Origin: JAHEKB01 sp049115575
GTDB taxonomy: Bacteria; Bacteroidota; Bacteroidia; NS11-12g; UBA9320
DNA length: 64,000 bases
Direction of reading: 5' to 3'
NCBI GenBank assembly: GCA_049115575.1
Contig: JAGDZU010000001.1
Location: 248,001 to 312,000, forward strand
The stretch's first letter is position 1. Every line of letters starts with the position of its first letter. Positions 26,459 to 35,498 of this stretch are shown one piece after another. A program made the translations under genes and the position numbers. The notes below the pieces were generated by a model. The model was not told the DNA's origin, searched no databases, and saw nothing but the letters and a program-made list of their open reading frames with translations.

Positions 26459-26593
26459 CTTGAAACCAAAAACTAAAACTGAAATATTTTACCACTAAAA
26501 TGATCTTAGCGGTTAACACAAAGCTATTTATAAAGCCTAGGCTGAGTGTCACATAGAGGTCATTATAAGAGGTGTAAAAGATTGAATATGAGG

Positions 26594-27640
26594 CTATACT
26601 AAGGCCTTGTAAAGTAAATGGTATTTCTCAATAATTGCGGTGTGTTCAAATTTGTTTAATTGCTCCTTTATGAGCGATTCATGATGCTGTCTTAGACTAG
26701 GGCTGTGGTACAGATTTTCCATAGCTGATTTAATGGAGTCTATGTCTTCTGGATTGAAATAGTATGCGGCTTCGCCTCCAACTTCTGGTAAACTGCTGCT
26801 TTTAGATGAAGCCACAATTTTTCCATACTGCATAGCTTCAATCAAAGGAATACCAAAGCCTTCAAATAGGGAGGGGTAAATGCAAAAAAGAGCAGTAGAA
26901 TACAGTTCCTGAATCTCTTTAGTGCTAGGATCTACAACTAATTCCACATTAGGCATCTTCTTGGATAATGTTTTCATTCTAATCAAACTGTCTCCAGACT
27001 TGCCAGCTATAATCAGTTTACAGTCCAAGTTGCTTTGGTCAAATGCCTTTAACATTCTAACTAAGTTTTTCCTCCTATTAAAGCCACTGACACAGAGCAC
27101 ATAGGTCTCTTTAGCTTCTGCCGTTGGAGATTGAATTTGAGTGTCAAATCCAAGTGGAATTACGGCAATCTTTTGTTCATCTGTATTAAAGTATTTAATT
27201 AGATCTCTCTTGGTCTGTTCACTCGGTACTACAATGCAATCGGAGTGTTTCTGCGCATATCGAATTTTTGCATTATAGATGTTCCTATCAATCCAGGAGT
27301 AGTTTTCAGGGTATCGTTTTTGAATTAGGTCATGAATGGTTACAACCGATTTAATTTTTGTTTTGTGCATGCCGAAAGGTATCTCATTACTCAGCCCATG
27401 AAATATCTCAACTTGGTTCTTTAGAAGGTCTTTGATTATCCATTTTGTTCTCCATATTGAAGGAAATGCTCTAGAGAGAGGACGGGTGGGACCATATGCG
27501 CCTTCCGCATGATTTCCAGCATAAAGTTGAACATCAAGATCTCTTGGTTCTTCATTGAGGCCTTGAATCAACCATCTAGCATAGTTTCCAAGACCAGTTG
27601 GATTCTTAAAATATCTTTTGGCATCAAACGCAATGCGCAT
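26594..27640 (-). CDS. Glycosyltransferase family 4 (GT1 superfamily)
   Basis: This is a GT-B-fold retaining glycosyltransferase. The N-terminal domain has the acceptor-side GLGNYARWLIQGL segment. The C-terminal nucleotide-sugar-binding domain shows FEGFGIPLIEAMQYGKIVA and SSLPEVGGEAAYYF, with the conserved E-x7-E arrangement. Length is 348 residues. Its ATG overlaps the dapD stop by one base (TAATG). The sugar and acceptor are unknown; mannosyl- or glucosyl-transfer in envelope glycan synthesis is typical for this group. Confidence 0.88.
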   Translation of the reverse strand: MRIAFDAKRYFKNPTGLGNYARWLIQGLNEEPRDLDVQLYAGNHAEGAYGPTRPLSRAFPSIWRTKWIIKDLLKNQVEIFHGLSNEIPFGMHKTKIKSVVTIHDLIQKRYPENYSWIDRNIYNAKIRYAQKHSDCIVVPSEQTKRDLIKYFNTDEQKIAVIPLGFDTQIQSPTAEAKETYVLCVSGFNRRKNLVRMLKAFDQSNLDCKLIIAGKSGDSLIRMKTLSKKMPNVELVVDPSTKEIQELYSTALFCIYPSLFEGFGIPLIEAMQYGKIVASSKSSSLPEVGGEAAYYFNPEDIDSIKSAMENLYHSPSLRQHHESLIKEQLNKFEHTAIIEKYHLLYKALV

Positions 27641-28455
27641 TAGACTGACAAATTAAACTCTCTTAAAACATTGTTCAAAGAGGTCTTTTTATCTGTACTC
27701 TCTTTTCTTTGACCTATAATCAATGCACAGTTTACGCCGTATGATCCGGCTGGAAAATCTTTGGGGATAGAACCTGGGATTACTACAGATCTGGATGGGA
27801 CCTTTCCTCGGTATTCTTTTGGTTCTGAGCCAGAAACATCAATTATTTTGGTACTTTGAGTTAGTGTTACGCCAGCTCCAATTACAGCTTCAGTTCCAAT
27901 ATGAACACCTTCAACTATTATACAACGACTTCCAATAAAGGCATTATCTTCAATAATAACAGGTGCAGCCTGAACAGGTTCTAACACACCTCCAATGCCA
28001 ACACCACCGCTCAGGTGAACATTTTTGCCAATTTGGGCACAACTGCCAACAGTTGCCCAAGTATCAACCATGGTTCCGCTGTCTACATAGGCGCCAATAT
28101 TTACATAGCCAGGCATCATTACAACACCAGGAGCTATATAAGCACCGTATCTCGCTACAGCGTGAGGTACAACTCTAACTCCGAGTTCTGCGTAATTGGT
28201 TTTGAGTTTCATTTTGTCGTGAAACTCAAATGGACCAACTTCAATGGTTTCCATCTGTTGAATGGGGAAATACAAAATCACTGCTTTTTTAACCCAATCA
28301 TTCACCTTCCAACTACCAGCTAAAGGCTCGGCACATCTTAAATCTCCTAAATCAATATGCTTGATTGTCTCTCGTATGTCTGCTTGAACAGAAGGCTCTT
28401 TAAGAAGCGACCTGTCTTCCCATGCAGCTTCAATGCTTTTTCTCAGTATTTCCAT
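27640..28455 (-). CDS. dapD: Tetrahydrodipicolinate N-succinyltransferase
   Basis: This enzyme transfers succinyl from CoA to tetrahydrodipicolinate in lysine and meso-diaminopimelate synthesis. The left-handed beta-helix of hexapeptide repeats is clear from about residue 105 to 210 (APGVVMMPGYVNIGAYVD, NVHLSGGVGIGGVLE, VIIEDNAFIGSRCIIVEG). The 271-residue length matches the family. The start at 28455 lies only 7 bases after a perfect -7 element. Confidence 0.95.
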   Translation of the reverse strand: MEILRKSIEAAWEDRSLLKEPSVQADIRETIKHIDLGDLRCAEPLAGSWKVNDWVKKAVILYFPIQQMETIEVGPFEFHDKMKLKTNYAELGVRVVPHAVARYGAYIAPGVVMMPGYVNIGAYVDSGTMVDTWATVGSCAQIGKNVHLSGGVGIGGVLEPVQAAPVIIEDNAFIGSRCIIVEGVHIGTEAVIGAGVTLTQSTKIIDVSGSEPKEYRGKVPSRSVVIPGSIPKDFPAGSYGVNCALIIGQRKESTDKKTSLNNVLREFNLSV

Positions 28456-28462
28456 CTACGTG

Positions 28463-28470
28463 CAAATCTA
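28463..28470 (-). promoter_or_regulatory. Putative -7 element of dapD
   Basis: TAGATTTG on the minus strand matches TAnnTTTG exactly and ends 7 bases before the dapD ATG. If functional the mRNA would be leaderless or nearly so. Confidence 0.45.
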
Positions 28471-28496
28471 ATACTTGAAAGGAAGATAGAAAGAGA

Positions 28497-30209
28497 CTAT
28501 GGCTTTTGAACCACAGGAATTAGAAAATCACCGTGTGAATCATGCCTACCAAACTGTTTAAGTACTGGTCTGGTAATGTTTCCTTCGGTATAAAGAAATA
28601 GTTTACCTGGACTGAAAAAATCATTTTCTTTTTTGAGTGCATATATCAGCTTATTGGCAAAAGGGGAATGGTATAGCGAGTTCGACCAATAATCTGGAAC
28701 CTCACTAATTCCTGATGCGAGAAAAACTCTGGATGAATAGCTAGTATCTTTTTGAGTGATCCAGTCTTTAAGAGGCATATCTCGTTGCAATTCGCTGTAG
28801 TTCCTCAGGGGCAAATCTTTTTCGGTAATTTCAAATTTTCCACCAAAGCAAACATCCAAAATCACAAAGACATGGTTAGAAGAGAAGCTGTTAAGTAAAT
28901 TCCTCATTTGCGATACAGCCAAATATGTTTTGTAGTTATGGTCTTTTCTAACGGCAACAGCATCTGTGAAAACTAAGTATGCGTCGTCCCAATTCATATC
29001 ATAATGACCATGGCCTGCAATAAACACAAGCACTTTGTCTTCTTCTCGAATTTGATGTTTCAAGCTAATAATAGCATCTATAATTTCATTACTGGTTTTA
29101 TTGTGCAATCGAATAGTATCAAATCCATATTTACCACCTAATAAATGAGCTACGGTGTCTGCATCACGCTCAGGATTTGTAAGATCTGTCCAGCTTGGTC
29201 TGCCATTTCGGTAATTGGTTGTGCTTATGATTAAGGCGTAGTTTTTTGGAACATATTGGTTAGAATCTTTTACATGTTCTAGGGGTTCAAGATCCTCTGC
29301 AATTACGTTCCTATACATTTTGGTAAATTGGTGTTCAACCAATATCCTTCTGTACTCACTTTCATCATAGATTGCGGTATAGGTAGTTGATTTAAAAAAA
29401 TCAGCACAGTTAAATTCAATTCTTAATAGCTCATTTTCAAATCGATCCTTATTTTCAAATGCCATTAGAATGGAACTACTCATGCTGATAAATCTCGCAA
29501 GCGCTCCTGCTGTATTTGAACTGCTGCAATACCTTCCTTCTATGCCTAAGCTGTTCGTAGTGACTATGAGTCTATTCCTTTCATTTTCAGAGGCCAGTAA
29601 AGCATTATCCTCAAATAGGCTACTAATTAAATTAAAGGCAAATTCTTTTCCCTGACCTGCTTCGGAGATAATCAACTGGTTTTTTGCTTGTATGTTCTCC
29701 ATCCAACTAGCCAGTTGATTCAAGTCAATCCATTGACTATCTATCATACTGCTATCTAACTCGTGCTCAAAAATGTTAAAGGGATTAACTGAATCACTTA
29801 ATTCATAATATGGTACCAGGTAATTTTGAACAGAATAACCAGCGAAGTAAAAAATAAAATTGTCCTCCGCTTTTGCATTTAAGGCAACTTGTTTGAAAAC
29901 TTCTTTAATCATTTCAAAGCTGGCTGCTTCATTAATCAAAGTATAGTTTTTGAGTTGTCCATGCTCATTTCCAATGCGAGGGTAGGATTGCATGTAGTCC
30001 TTGCTGATTTTATTATTCATCAGGTGAGCGTCCGACTCACATGCTCCAAATTTGGTTGCAATTCTTGATTTTGAGTAATCGTCAATTCCAATTGTAATTA
30101 AGTATAGATCTCCTTCAGCTATTGCGCTTCCAGAAGCGCTACCAGGTCCAACGCCCGCGAAGAGTGGTGAGTAGGTAAAAAAGACCAATGTGAAGATTAG
30201 TATCTTCAT
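28497..30209 (-). CDS. Secreted tandem caspase-fold (C14-like) protein with degenerate first domain
   Basis: A signal peptide begins at the ATG at 30209 (MKILIFTLVF, ending near LFAG); the frame is open 30 codons farther but that would bury the signal. Two caspase-like p20 domains follow. The second has a complete dyad: His400 in FIAGHGHYD and Cys454 in VILDVCFGGK, with Asp452 in the substrate-pocket position of metacaspases. The first aligns to it strand by strand (LYLITIGIDDYS with YALIISTTNY, and FYFAGYSV with FIAGHGHY), but has Tyr at the His position (125) and Ala at the Cys position (184, in LIISEAGQGK). So the first domain should be catalytically dead. Length is 570 residues. Neighbours (dapD, DEAD-box helicase) give no functional hint. 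Residue alignments are by eye. Confidence 0.82.
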   Translation of the reverse strand: MKILIFTLVFFTYSPLFAGVGPGSASGSAIAEGDLYLITIGIDDYSKSRIATKFGACESDAHLMNNKISKDYMQSYPRIGNEHGQLKNYTLINEAASFEMIKEVFKQVALNAKAEDNFIFYFAGYSVQNYLVPYYELSDSVNPFNIFEHELDSSMIDSQWIDLNQLASWMENIQAKNQLIISEAGQGKEFAFNLISSLFEDNALLASENERNRLIVTTNSLGIEGRYCSSSNTAGALARFISMSSSILMAFENKDRFENELLRIEFNCADFFKSTTYTAIYDESEYRRILVEHQFTKMYRNVIAEDLEPLEHVKDSNQYVPKNYALIISTTNYRNGRPSWTDLTNPERDADTVAHLLGGKYGFDTIRLHNKTSNEIIDAIISLKHQIREEDKVLVFIAGHGHYDMNWDDAYLVFTDAVAVRKDHNYKTYLAVSQMRNLLNSFSSNHVFVILDVCFGGKFEITEKDLPLRNYSELQRDMPLKDWITQKDTSYSSRVFLASGISEVPDYWSNSLYHSPFANKLIYALKKENDFFSPGKLFLYTEGNITRPVLKQFGRHDSHGDFLIPVVQKP

Positions 30210-30328
30210 GCAATTGTATAACCCAATTGAAGTGAATTTAGTATAAAGAGGTCTTTTGACTAACGAGAAATTTAACATCTCTGTCGTCAAAATTAACAAG
30301 ATGATTGAATAGAAGAAAGAAAGTTGGA

Positions 30329-31975
30329 CTATCTACGTCTGCGACCTTTGCCTTTCTTCTTTGGCTTTGACTCTTCTATTTGTACTAGTTTGCCTTTGAA
30401 TTTAGTGCCTCTGATCATATCTCTTAATGTTCTTGCATGCTTAGATTCTACTTCAAAGAATGAGAACATTTTCATGATTTCAATTTTTCCAATTTCAACA
30501 CTAATACCAGGCATGGCCTCATTAATCATTTGCATTAATGATTTTGGGGCTAAACCGTCTTTCTTCCCTTTATTCATGAAGAATCGAGTCATTTCCCCAG
30601 AACCTCCAGAGCCAGATCTTCTAGAATCTCTTCTGTCTCCTTCTTTTACTCTGTCGTTGAGGTCGGGAGCATCTGTATAGTATTCTAGGAATCTATTAAA
30701 CTCAACAGCAACCACTTTCCTTATAAGGTCTTCTTTGCTCATTTGATTGAACATGTCATATACCTGTGGCATGAACTTGTCAATACTATGATCTACTATA
30801 TCATTATTTACAATGTTGTCAATCAAATGGAAGAGTTGTTTCTCACAAATTTCTTTCCCTCCTGGAATAGGCATTTTGTCGAATTTTCTGCCAATTTTCT
30901 TCTCAATCGAACGCAATCTGCTTTGCTCTCGTGTATTTATCAGAACCAGTGAGACTCCGAAATTGTCCGCTCTTCCAGTTCTTCCACTTCTATGAACATA
31001 AACTTCATCTTCATCTGGAAGATTATAATTAATAACATGAGTCAAATCTTGAACATCAAGACCTCTAGCTGCAACATCTGTAGCAATCAGCAATTGGATT
31101 TGTCTGTTTCTGAAACGATTCATCACATAATCCCTTTGAGCTTGAGATAAGTCTCCGTGAATAGCATCCGTGTTGTAACCGTCACCGGCCAATTTTTCAG
31201 CTACATTTTTAGTTTCGCTTCTGGTTCTACAGAATATGATTCCATAAACATCAGGGTTGATGTCAACTGCACGCTTCAAAGCCAAATAACGATCTCGTTG
31301 ATTAATCAAGTAATAGACGTGATGCACATTCTGGTTGGCTTCCTGTTTGCTGCCAGCAGAAACTTCTGCAGGATCAGTCATATACTTATTAGCCATTTTC
31401 ACCATTTCTCTTGGCATAGTGGCAGAAAACAACAAGGTCTGTTTATCTGAAGGGGTAGTAGCTAAGATTTCGTCCATGTCTTCTGCAAAGCCCATGGATA
31501 ACATCTCGTCTGCTTCATCTAGAACTAACCATTTCACGGATCCTAGGTTTAAATGGCCTCTTCTAATTAAATCTAATGTTCTACCCGGTGTTCCAACAAC
31601 TATGTGGCAACCTCTCTTGAGCACTTTCATTTGTTGCTCAATGCTCGCACCACCGTAAACAGCTAATGTTTTAATCCTTTCTAATTTTTTTGAGTAAGAT
31701 TCTAAATCTTTCGTGATTTGGATTCCCAATTCTCTAGTAGGACTGAGAATAATACATTGGATGTTTTTATTATCAGGGTCAATATCATTGAGTATCGGCA
31801 AGCTGAAAGCTGCCGTTTTGCCTGTTCCAGTTTGGGCATAAGCGATTAAATCTCGCTTCGAGCCTAAAATTTCTGGGATAGCTAGTTTCTGAATGGGGGT
31901 TGGATTTTCATAACCCAACTTAGTAATGGCGTCTAGAAGCTCTGTTCTGAGGCCTAATTCTGTAAATGTTTGCAT
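30329..31975 (-). CDS. DEAD-box ATP-dependent RNA helicase with DbpA-type RNA-binding domain
   Basis: This is an RNA helicase probably acting in ribosome assembly or cold-adapted RNA decay. The Q motif (NPTPIQKLAIP), Walker A (AQTGTGKTAAF), DEAD box (VLDEADEM), SAT motif (LFSATMP) and motif VI (YVHRSGRTGRAD) are all visible. The C-terminal part from about 455 resembles the DbpA/CsdA RNA-binding domain (VEIGKIEIMKMFSFFEV), followed by a Lys/Arg-rich tail. At 548 residues it is a DeaD/CsdA-like protein. A leader of about 70 bases lies between its -7 element and the ATG, longer than for most genes here. Confidence 0.94.
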   Translation of the reverse strand: MQTFTELGLRTELLDAITKLGYENPTPIQKLAIPEILGSKRDLIAYAQTGTGKTAAFSLPILNDIDPDNKNIQCIILSPTRELGIQITKDLESYSKKLERIKTLAVYGGASIEQQMKVLKRGCHIVVGTPGRTLDLIRRGHLNLGSVKWLVLDEADEMLSMGFAEDMDEILATTPSDKQTLLFSATMPREMVKMANKYMTDPAEVSAGSKQEANQNVHHVYYLINQRDRYLALKRAVDINPDVYGIIFCRTRSETKNVAEKLAGDGYNTDAIHGDLSQAQRDYVMNRFRNRQIQLLIATDVAARGLDVQDLTHVINYNLPDEDEVYVHRSGRTGRADNFGVSLVLINTREQSRLRSIEKKIGRKFDKMPIPGGKEICEKQLFHLIDNIVNNDIVDHSIDKFMPQVYDMFNQMSKEDLIRKVVAVEFNRFLEYYTDAPDLNDRVKEGDRRDSRRSGSGGSGEMTRFFMNKGKKDGLAPKSLMQMINEAMPGISVEIGKIEIMKMFSFFEVESKHARTLRDMIRGTKFKGKLVQIEESKPKKKGKGRRRR

Positions 31976-32051
31976 ATGCTTGTTTAGGTTAAAAACCTGG
32001 AGCGCAATACGACATTTTTCAAAACCAAGAGCTCGCCTGTTTTAACGGCTG

Positions 32052-32059
32052 CAAAGGTA
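32052..32059 (-). promoter_or_regulatory. Putative -7 element of the DEAD-box helicase gene
   Basis: TACCTTTG on the minus strand matches TAnnTTTG exactly. It predicts a leader of about 70 bases, in which a small hairpin (AGGTT with AACCT) sits just before the start codon. Such leaders on cold-inducible helicases can regulate translation, which is only a possibility here. Confidence 0.4.
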
Positions 32060-32127
32060 AGCTATTAATTGACATGTTAGCTATAGGGAAGCGCTAGTGA
32101 AAGATAAGCGGGATTAAAGCAAGAGGT

Positions 32128-32421
32128 CTAGGCTAAGAAAATGCAAACAACTACACTTAGCAAAGTGATACCCAATAGAATGGCAAAAATGAGAACTAAG
32201 GTGTTGTAACGATTTCGTTCTCTTATTTTTAACCTCACCAGCTCTCTGATTTCTTCAAGCTCTTCTGGGCTCAGATCTTCCTTGCTGTTTAGTTTAATGT
32301 AATCGTCTAGCACCCCCATATAGAGCGCTCTTCTACTATTAAAAGATGCCTTTCCTTTTAGCAAAGATTTGTTCAACCTCATTGAACTATTCATAGCATC
32401 GATATGTCCTCCGGAAGACAT
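32128..32421 (-). CDS. Conserved small membrane protein
   Basis: This 97-residue protein starts SGGHIDAMNSS, has a basic helical region, and ends with one strongly hydrophobic helix at about 74-96. The SGGH N-terminus followed by a C-terminal membrane anchor is a pattern I associate with a small uncharacterised Bacteroidota family. It begins two bases after the DUF1801/YdeI-type gene and is followed after 152 bases by the DEAD-box helicase gene. No function can be assigned. Confidence 0.7.
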   Translation of the reverse strand: MSSGGHIDAMNSSMRLNKSLLKGKASFNSRRALYMGVLDDYIKLNSKEDLSPEELEEIRELVRLKIRERNRYNTLVLIFAILLGITLLSVVVCIFLA

Positions 32422-32423
32422 TG

Positions 32424-33011
32424 CTATCTGTATTTATCGTTGAGTCCTATTCCATTCAAAACCATAGGGATTATTTTATCCAGTCTTTTGAGTTTAGTCT
32501 CTTCGCGTTTAGCGGAATTTAAATACTCATTAAACTCTCGTTGCTTGCCAGCTGTGAATTTTTCAAAGGCTTTTTTTAACTCTACATCTGCCTCGAGTTG
32601 TTTTTGTAAAATCTCCGGTATGGCCACTTTCTTACGCTCAATTTTTATTTCTTTTCCGTCCTTTTGATTTTGAATTGCTTCTTCTAAATACGAAAGGATG
32701 AGAGAGGCATCCATATGCTCTATGCTTTCAAATCGCCATTGTCTTAGACCTTTAGTGGTACCTTCTTGGGCATTTATAAGAACATTTGCATAGTCGCTCA
32801 AAAAAACTCCCTGAAAGAACCATAAACCAACATAGGATTTGAAAGCACCTATGGATACCACATTTTTACCGTTAATAGTGTAGGTTGGAATCCCCCACTT
32901 TAAGGTCTCTACCATTTCTGTGCTTAAGGTCAAATTTCTCAAGTATTCTAATTCCGCCTTCCATTCTGGATTGGAGTCAAAATACTCAGGTATGGATTTA
33001 GCCATCTGCAT
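32424..33011 (-). CDS. DUF1801 / YdeI-OmdA family protein
   Basis: The N-terminal half (SIPEYFDSNPEWKAELEYLR, then LKWGIPTYTINGKNVVSIG) matches the DUF1801 fold. The C-terminal half (VAIPEILQKQLEADVELKKAF, then KREFNEYLNSAKREETKLKR with one residue difference) matches the YdeI/OmdA bacteriocin-protection-like family. Length is 195 residues; the ATG two codons in (MAKSIPEYF) may be the true start. No enzymatic motif is recognised. The link to bacteriocin protection is inherited from the family name and should not be taken as a function. Confidence 0.82.
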   Translation of the reverse strand: MQMAKSIPEYFDSNPEWKAELEYLRNLTLSTEMVETLKWGIPTYTINGKNVVSIGAFKSYVGLWFFQGVFLSDYANVLINAQEGTTKGLRQWRFESIEHMDASLILSYLEEAIQNQKDGKEIKIERKKVAIPEILQKQLEADVELKKAFEKFTAGKQREFNEYLNSAKREETKLKRLDKIIPMVLNGIGLNDKYR

Positions 33012-33208
33012 TTAGCGAAAATAGCAGTCAAATATTAATACATGATGAATTTCTATCACTATTATATTGGATTTACACTCCTTTATTATGTTGTCAGTCT
33101 GCCTGGAATTCAATTTTCTTGAAAACGTATATTTTCCCCTTGGGGTTAGGGGAACCTATGTCACCCGAGGTTTCAGATGTCTATACAAGAATGAAAGAGA
33201 TAGAATGC

Positions 33209-34129
33209 TTAGAATTTAATTGGATGAAATACAAATTGATCATTCTTATTGTACTCCAATGTAGGTAAAGGAAACTTTAAACTGTTCAGCACGGTCAAAC
33301 CAATTCTCAATGCTTTATTGTTTGTCTTGAGTCTGGTCAAATCAATGTCCGGTGAAATGTACCACTGCCTAATTCTTGGAAACTCTGAGGTGTAGTCAAA
33401 TGTAGTTCCATCTGCTGTTGTGAAGATGTTGTCATGTCCTCCAACAAAACCATCAATACCGTATCCAACAGCTATATTCAACCAATCAGGCCAATTTGAC
33501 TCCCTCATAAATGAAGAAGGATTAACGCTCAACCAATAAGTTTGCCCATTATAGTCTTTGAATATTTGCTCTAGCACACTTGATCCAAGTAAATTGGGTC
33601 TATAGTCTGGATAAGAAGTAGGGGAGAAAGAGTATTTCATCCATATCCTCTGTTCATCCCAGGCCAAGCTTTGGCCTACAACCAGAGCGGTACCAAAAAT
33701 GTTAGATAGCATGTCTCCGGGTGAAGCACCCCATCCATCCGAAAAACCATCAAAAACTTCAATGCTGCTTTGTATAATGAAACCATATGAGCCACCTAGT
33801 ATAGAGGAGAGTTGGTGATTATACCCAGCCCACTTCATCATTTGTATACCAACAACACCTTCATAGTAACAACTGTAAGCATGGCCAACTTTATCCATTT
33901 GACCCCATTCCTTATTATCATTAAAGAAGTGAAAACTCGTGGTAGGATGGTCCTTATACCAAAGAGAGTATAATCCAACCATACTAGCAGAATATGCCAC
34001 AGAGTTACCTCCAATGACAATTGCCCGCTTTTGTTTAATACTTAAACTATCGTTGGCACTGCTTTGAAGCCCACAAAAAAGGATAAGTACAAGAGGAATT
34101 TTAGACCAATATGCTGGCTTTAGTTGCAT
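33209..34129 (-). CDS. DUF2279 periplasmic or outer-membrane protein
   Basis: A signal peptide covers residues 1-25 (LILFCGLQSSA). The next segment has the DUF2279 signature: a long hydrophobic stretch (SVAYSASMVGLYSLWY), then WGQMDKVGHAYSCYY with conserved Asp, Lys and His, and WGASPGDMLSNIFG. Length is 306 residues. The start overlaps the phosphohexomutase end by 29 bp. The family is uncharacterised; membrane association is likely. A 197-base gap follows upstream of the next gene (33012-33208), in which I see only a short inverted repeat. Confidence 0.8.
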   Translation of the reverse strand: MQLKPAYWSKIPLVLILFCGLQSSANDSLSIKQKRAIVIGGNSVAYSASMVGLYSLWYKDHPTTSFHFFNDNKEWGQMDKVGHAYSCYYEGVVGIQMMKWAGYNHQLSSILGGSYGFIIQSSIEVFDGFSDGWGASPGDMLSNIFGTALVVGQSLAWDEQRIWMKYSFSPTSYPDYRPNLLGSSVLEQIFKDYNGQTYWLSVNPSSFMRESNWPDWLNIAVGYGIDGFVGGHDNIFTTADGTTFDYTSEFPRIRQWYISPDIDLTRLKTNNKALRIGLTVLNSLKFPLPTLEYNKNDQFVFHPIKF

Positions 34130-35498
34130 CTAGTAATGCTATTGTTTCTTGATAGGTTGGTGATTGCCCATATACTCTTAGAAGAGGCTCAGTTCCAGAA
34201 GGTCTTATCATCACCCAGCTGTTATCAGACACTATAAATTTAAAGCCATCAATAGTTTCGGTTCCTGTGATTTGATAGTTTCCAAATGAATCGTAACCCC
34301 CAGTTCTACATTTATCAATAATCGCAGCTTTCTGATCTTCAGGCACATGTAGATCATATCTTTCCATAGCAAATGATCCGATTATGGCATAAACTTCTTC
34401 TATAAGTTCACTAAGTCTCTTGCCGGTCTTAGCCATATATTCCCATAATATAAGCCCCATCCATATTCCATCTCTTTCAGGAACATGTGAGCTTACTGCA
34501 ATACCACCACTCTCTTCTCCACCCAACAAACTTGGTTCATCTATCATTTGCTTGCAGATATACTTGAATCCAATTTTGGTGGTACTGTGTTCTAAAGCAT
34601 AGTGTTTGCACAGATCCTTTATTTTGGATGTACAACTAAAGCTTGTATGAACTTTACCCTTTTCACCTTTTAACTCAACCAAGTACCTGATCAACAAAAG
34701 AATAATGTGATGTGAATCAACAAACTCGCCGTTTTCGTCAAATAACCCAATTCGGTCAGCATCGCCATCTGTTGCCAAACCACTTAAGATCTCCTTGTCG
34801 TTCTTGATAAGTGTAGCAAGCTCAGTTAAGTTTTTAGCAATGGGTTCAGGTGCTTGACCCATAAAGCTAGGATTGTTTTCAGCGTGTAGCAATACTGCAT
34901 CGGGTAATATTCGTCTAATTACATTTTGCCCAGCTCCATACATAGCATCGTATGCAAACTTCATCCCACTGTTTTTAATCATTTCTAAATCGAAGTTAGC
35001 AGCAACATGATCTACATATTCTTGCTCCATGTCAATAAATGTAACATTTGAATGTTCTTTGATTTCTGCCAAGCTCATTATATCACAAGCGTATTGATCT
35101 GGAATAAGTCCTTCAACATTTTCTATTTCTTCCTGAATAGCAGGTCCGCCATAACTAGCTTTTATCTTATATCCATTATATGATGGCGGATTGTGACTTG
35201 CGGTAATCACTATTCCAGCGTAGGCACCATGTTTTAGCGTTGAAAGAGAAACCATGGGAGTTGAAACAAAACCTTCTGAGCAAATTACTTCTAGTCCTTC
35301 TTTAAGGAAAACACTAATTGCAGTTCTCATGAACATTTCTCCAGCAAATCTGCAATCGTGACCAATCAGAATTTTGTGATTGTCTTGTTTTTTAACCCAA
35401 TGGGCTGTGGCTGCCGATACTCTAGCCACGTTGTCGGTTGTATATTCTTTCGCTATGATGGCTCTCCAGCCATCAGTTCCAAATTTAATTTTTGTCAT
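34101..35498 (-). CDS. Phosphoglucomutase / phosphomannomutase family protein
   Basis: This alpha-D-phosphohexomutase interconverts hexose 1- and 6-phosphates for glycan precursor synthesis. The phosphoserine loop is TASHNPPSYNGYK at about 95-107, the metal-binding loop is DGDADRIG near 241-248, the sugar-binding loop is GGEESGG, and the phosphate-binding loop is RPSGTEPLLRVY near the C-terminus. Length is 465 residues. Specificity between glucose, mannose and glucosamine cannot be settled from motifs alone. Its start shares one base with the stop of the upstream lipoprotein gene. Confidence 0.92.
   Translation of the reverse strand: MTKIKFGTDGWRAIIAKEYTTDNVARVSAATAHWVKKQDNHKILIGHDCRFAGEMFMRTAISVFLKEGLEVICSEGFVSTPMVSLSTLKHGAYAGIVITASHNPPSYNGYKIKASYGGPAIQEEIENVEGLIPDQYACDIMSLAEIKEHSNVTFIDMEQEYVDHVAANFDLEMIKNSGMKFAYDAMYGAGQNVIRRILPDAVLLHAENNPSFMGQAPEPIAKNLTELATLIKNDKEILSGLATDGDADRIGLFDENGEFVDSHHIILLLIRYLVELKGEKGKVHTSFSCTSKIKDLCKHYALEHSTTKIGFKYICKQMIDEPSLLGGEESGGIAVSSHVPERDGIWMGLILWEYMAKTGKRLSELIEEVYAIIGSFAMERYDLHVPEDQKAAIIDKCRTGGYDSFGNYQITGTETIDGFKFIVSDNSWVMIRPSGTEPLLRVYGQSPTYQETIALLDATKASILV

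Noticed and set aside
33134..33154. Inverted repeat TTCCCC/GGGGAA between DUF2279 and DUF1801 genes
   Set aside because: The 6-bp stem has no T run on either side, so it was not called a terminator.
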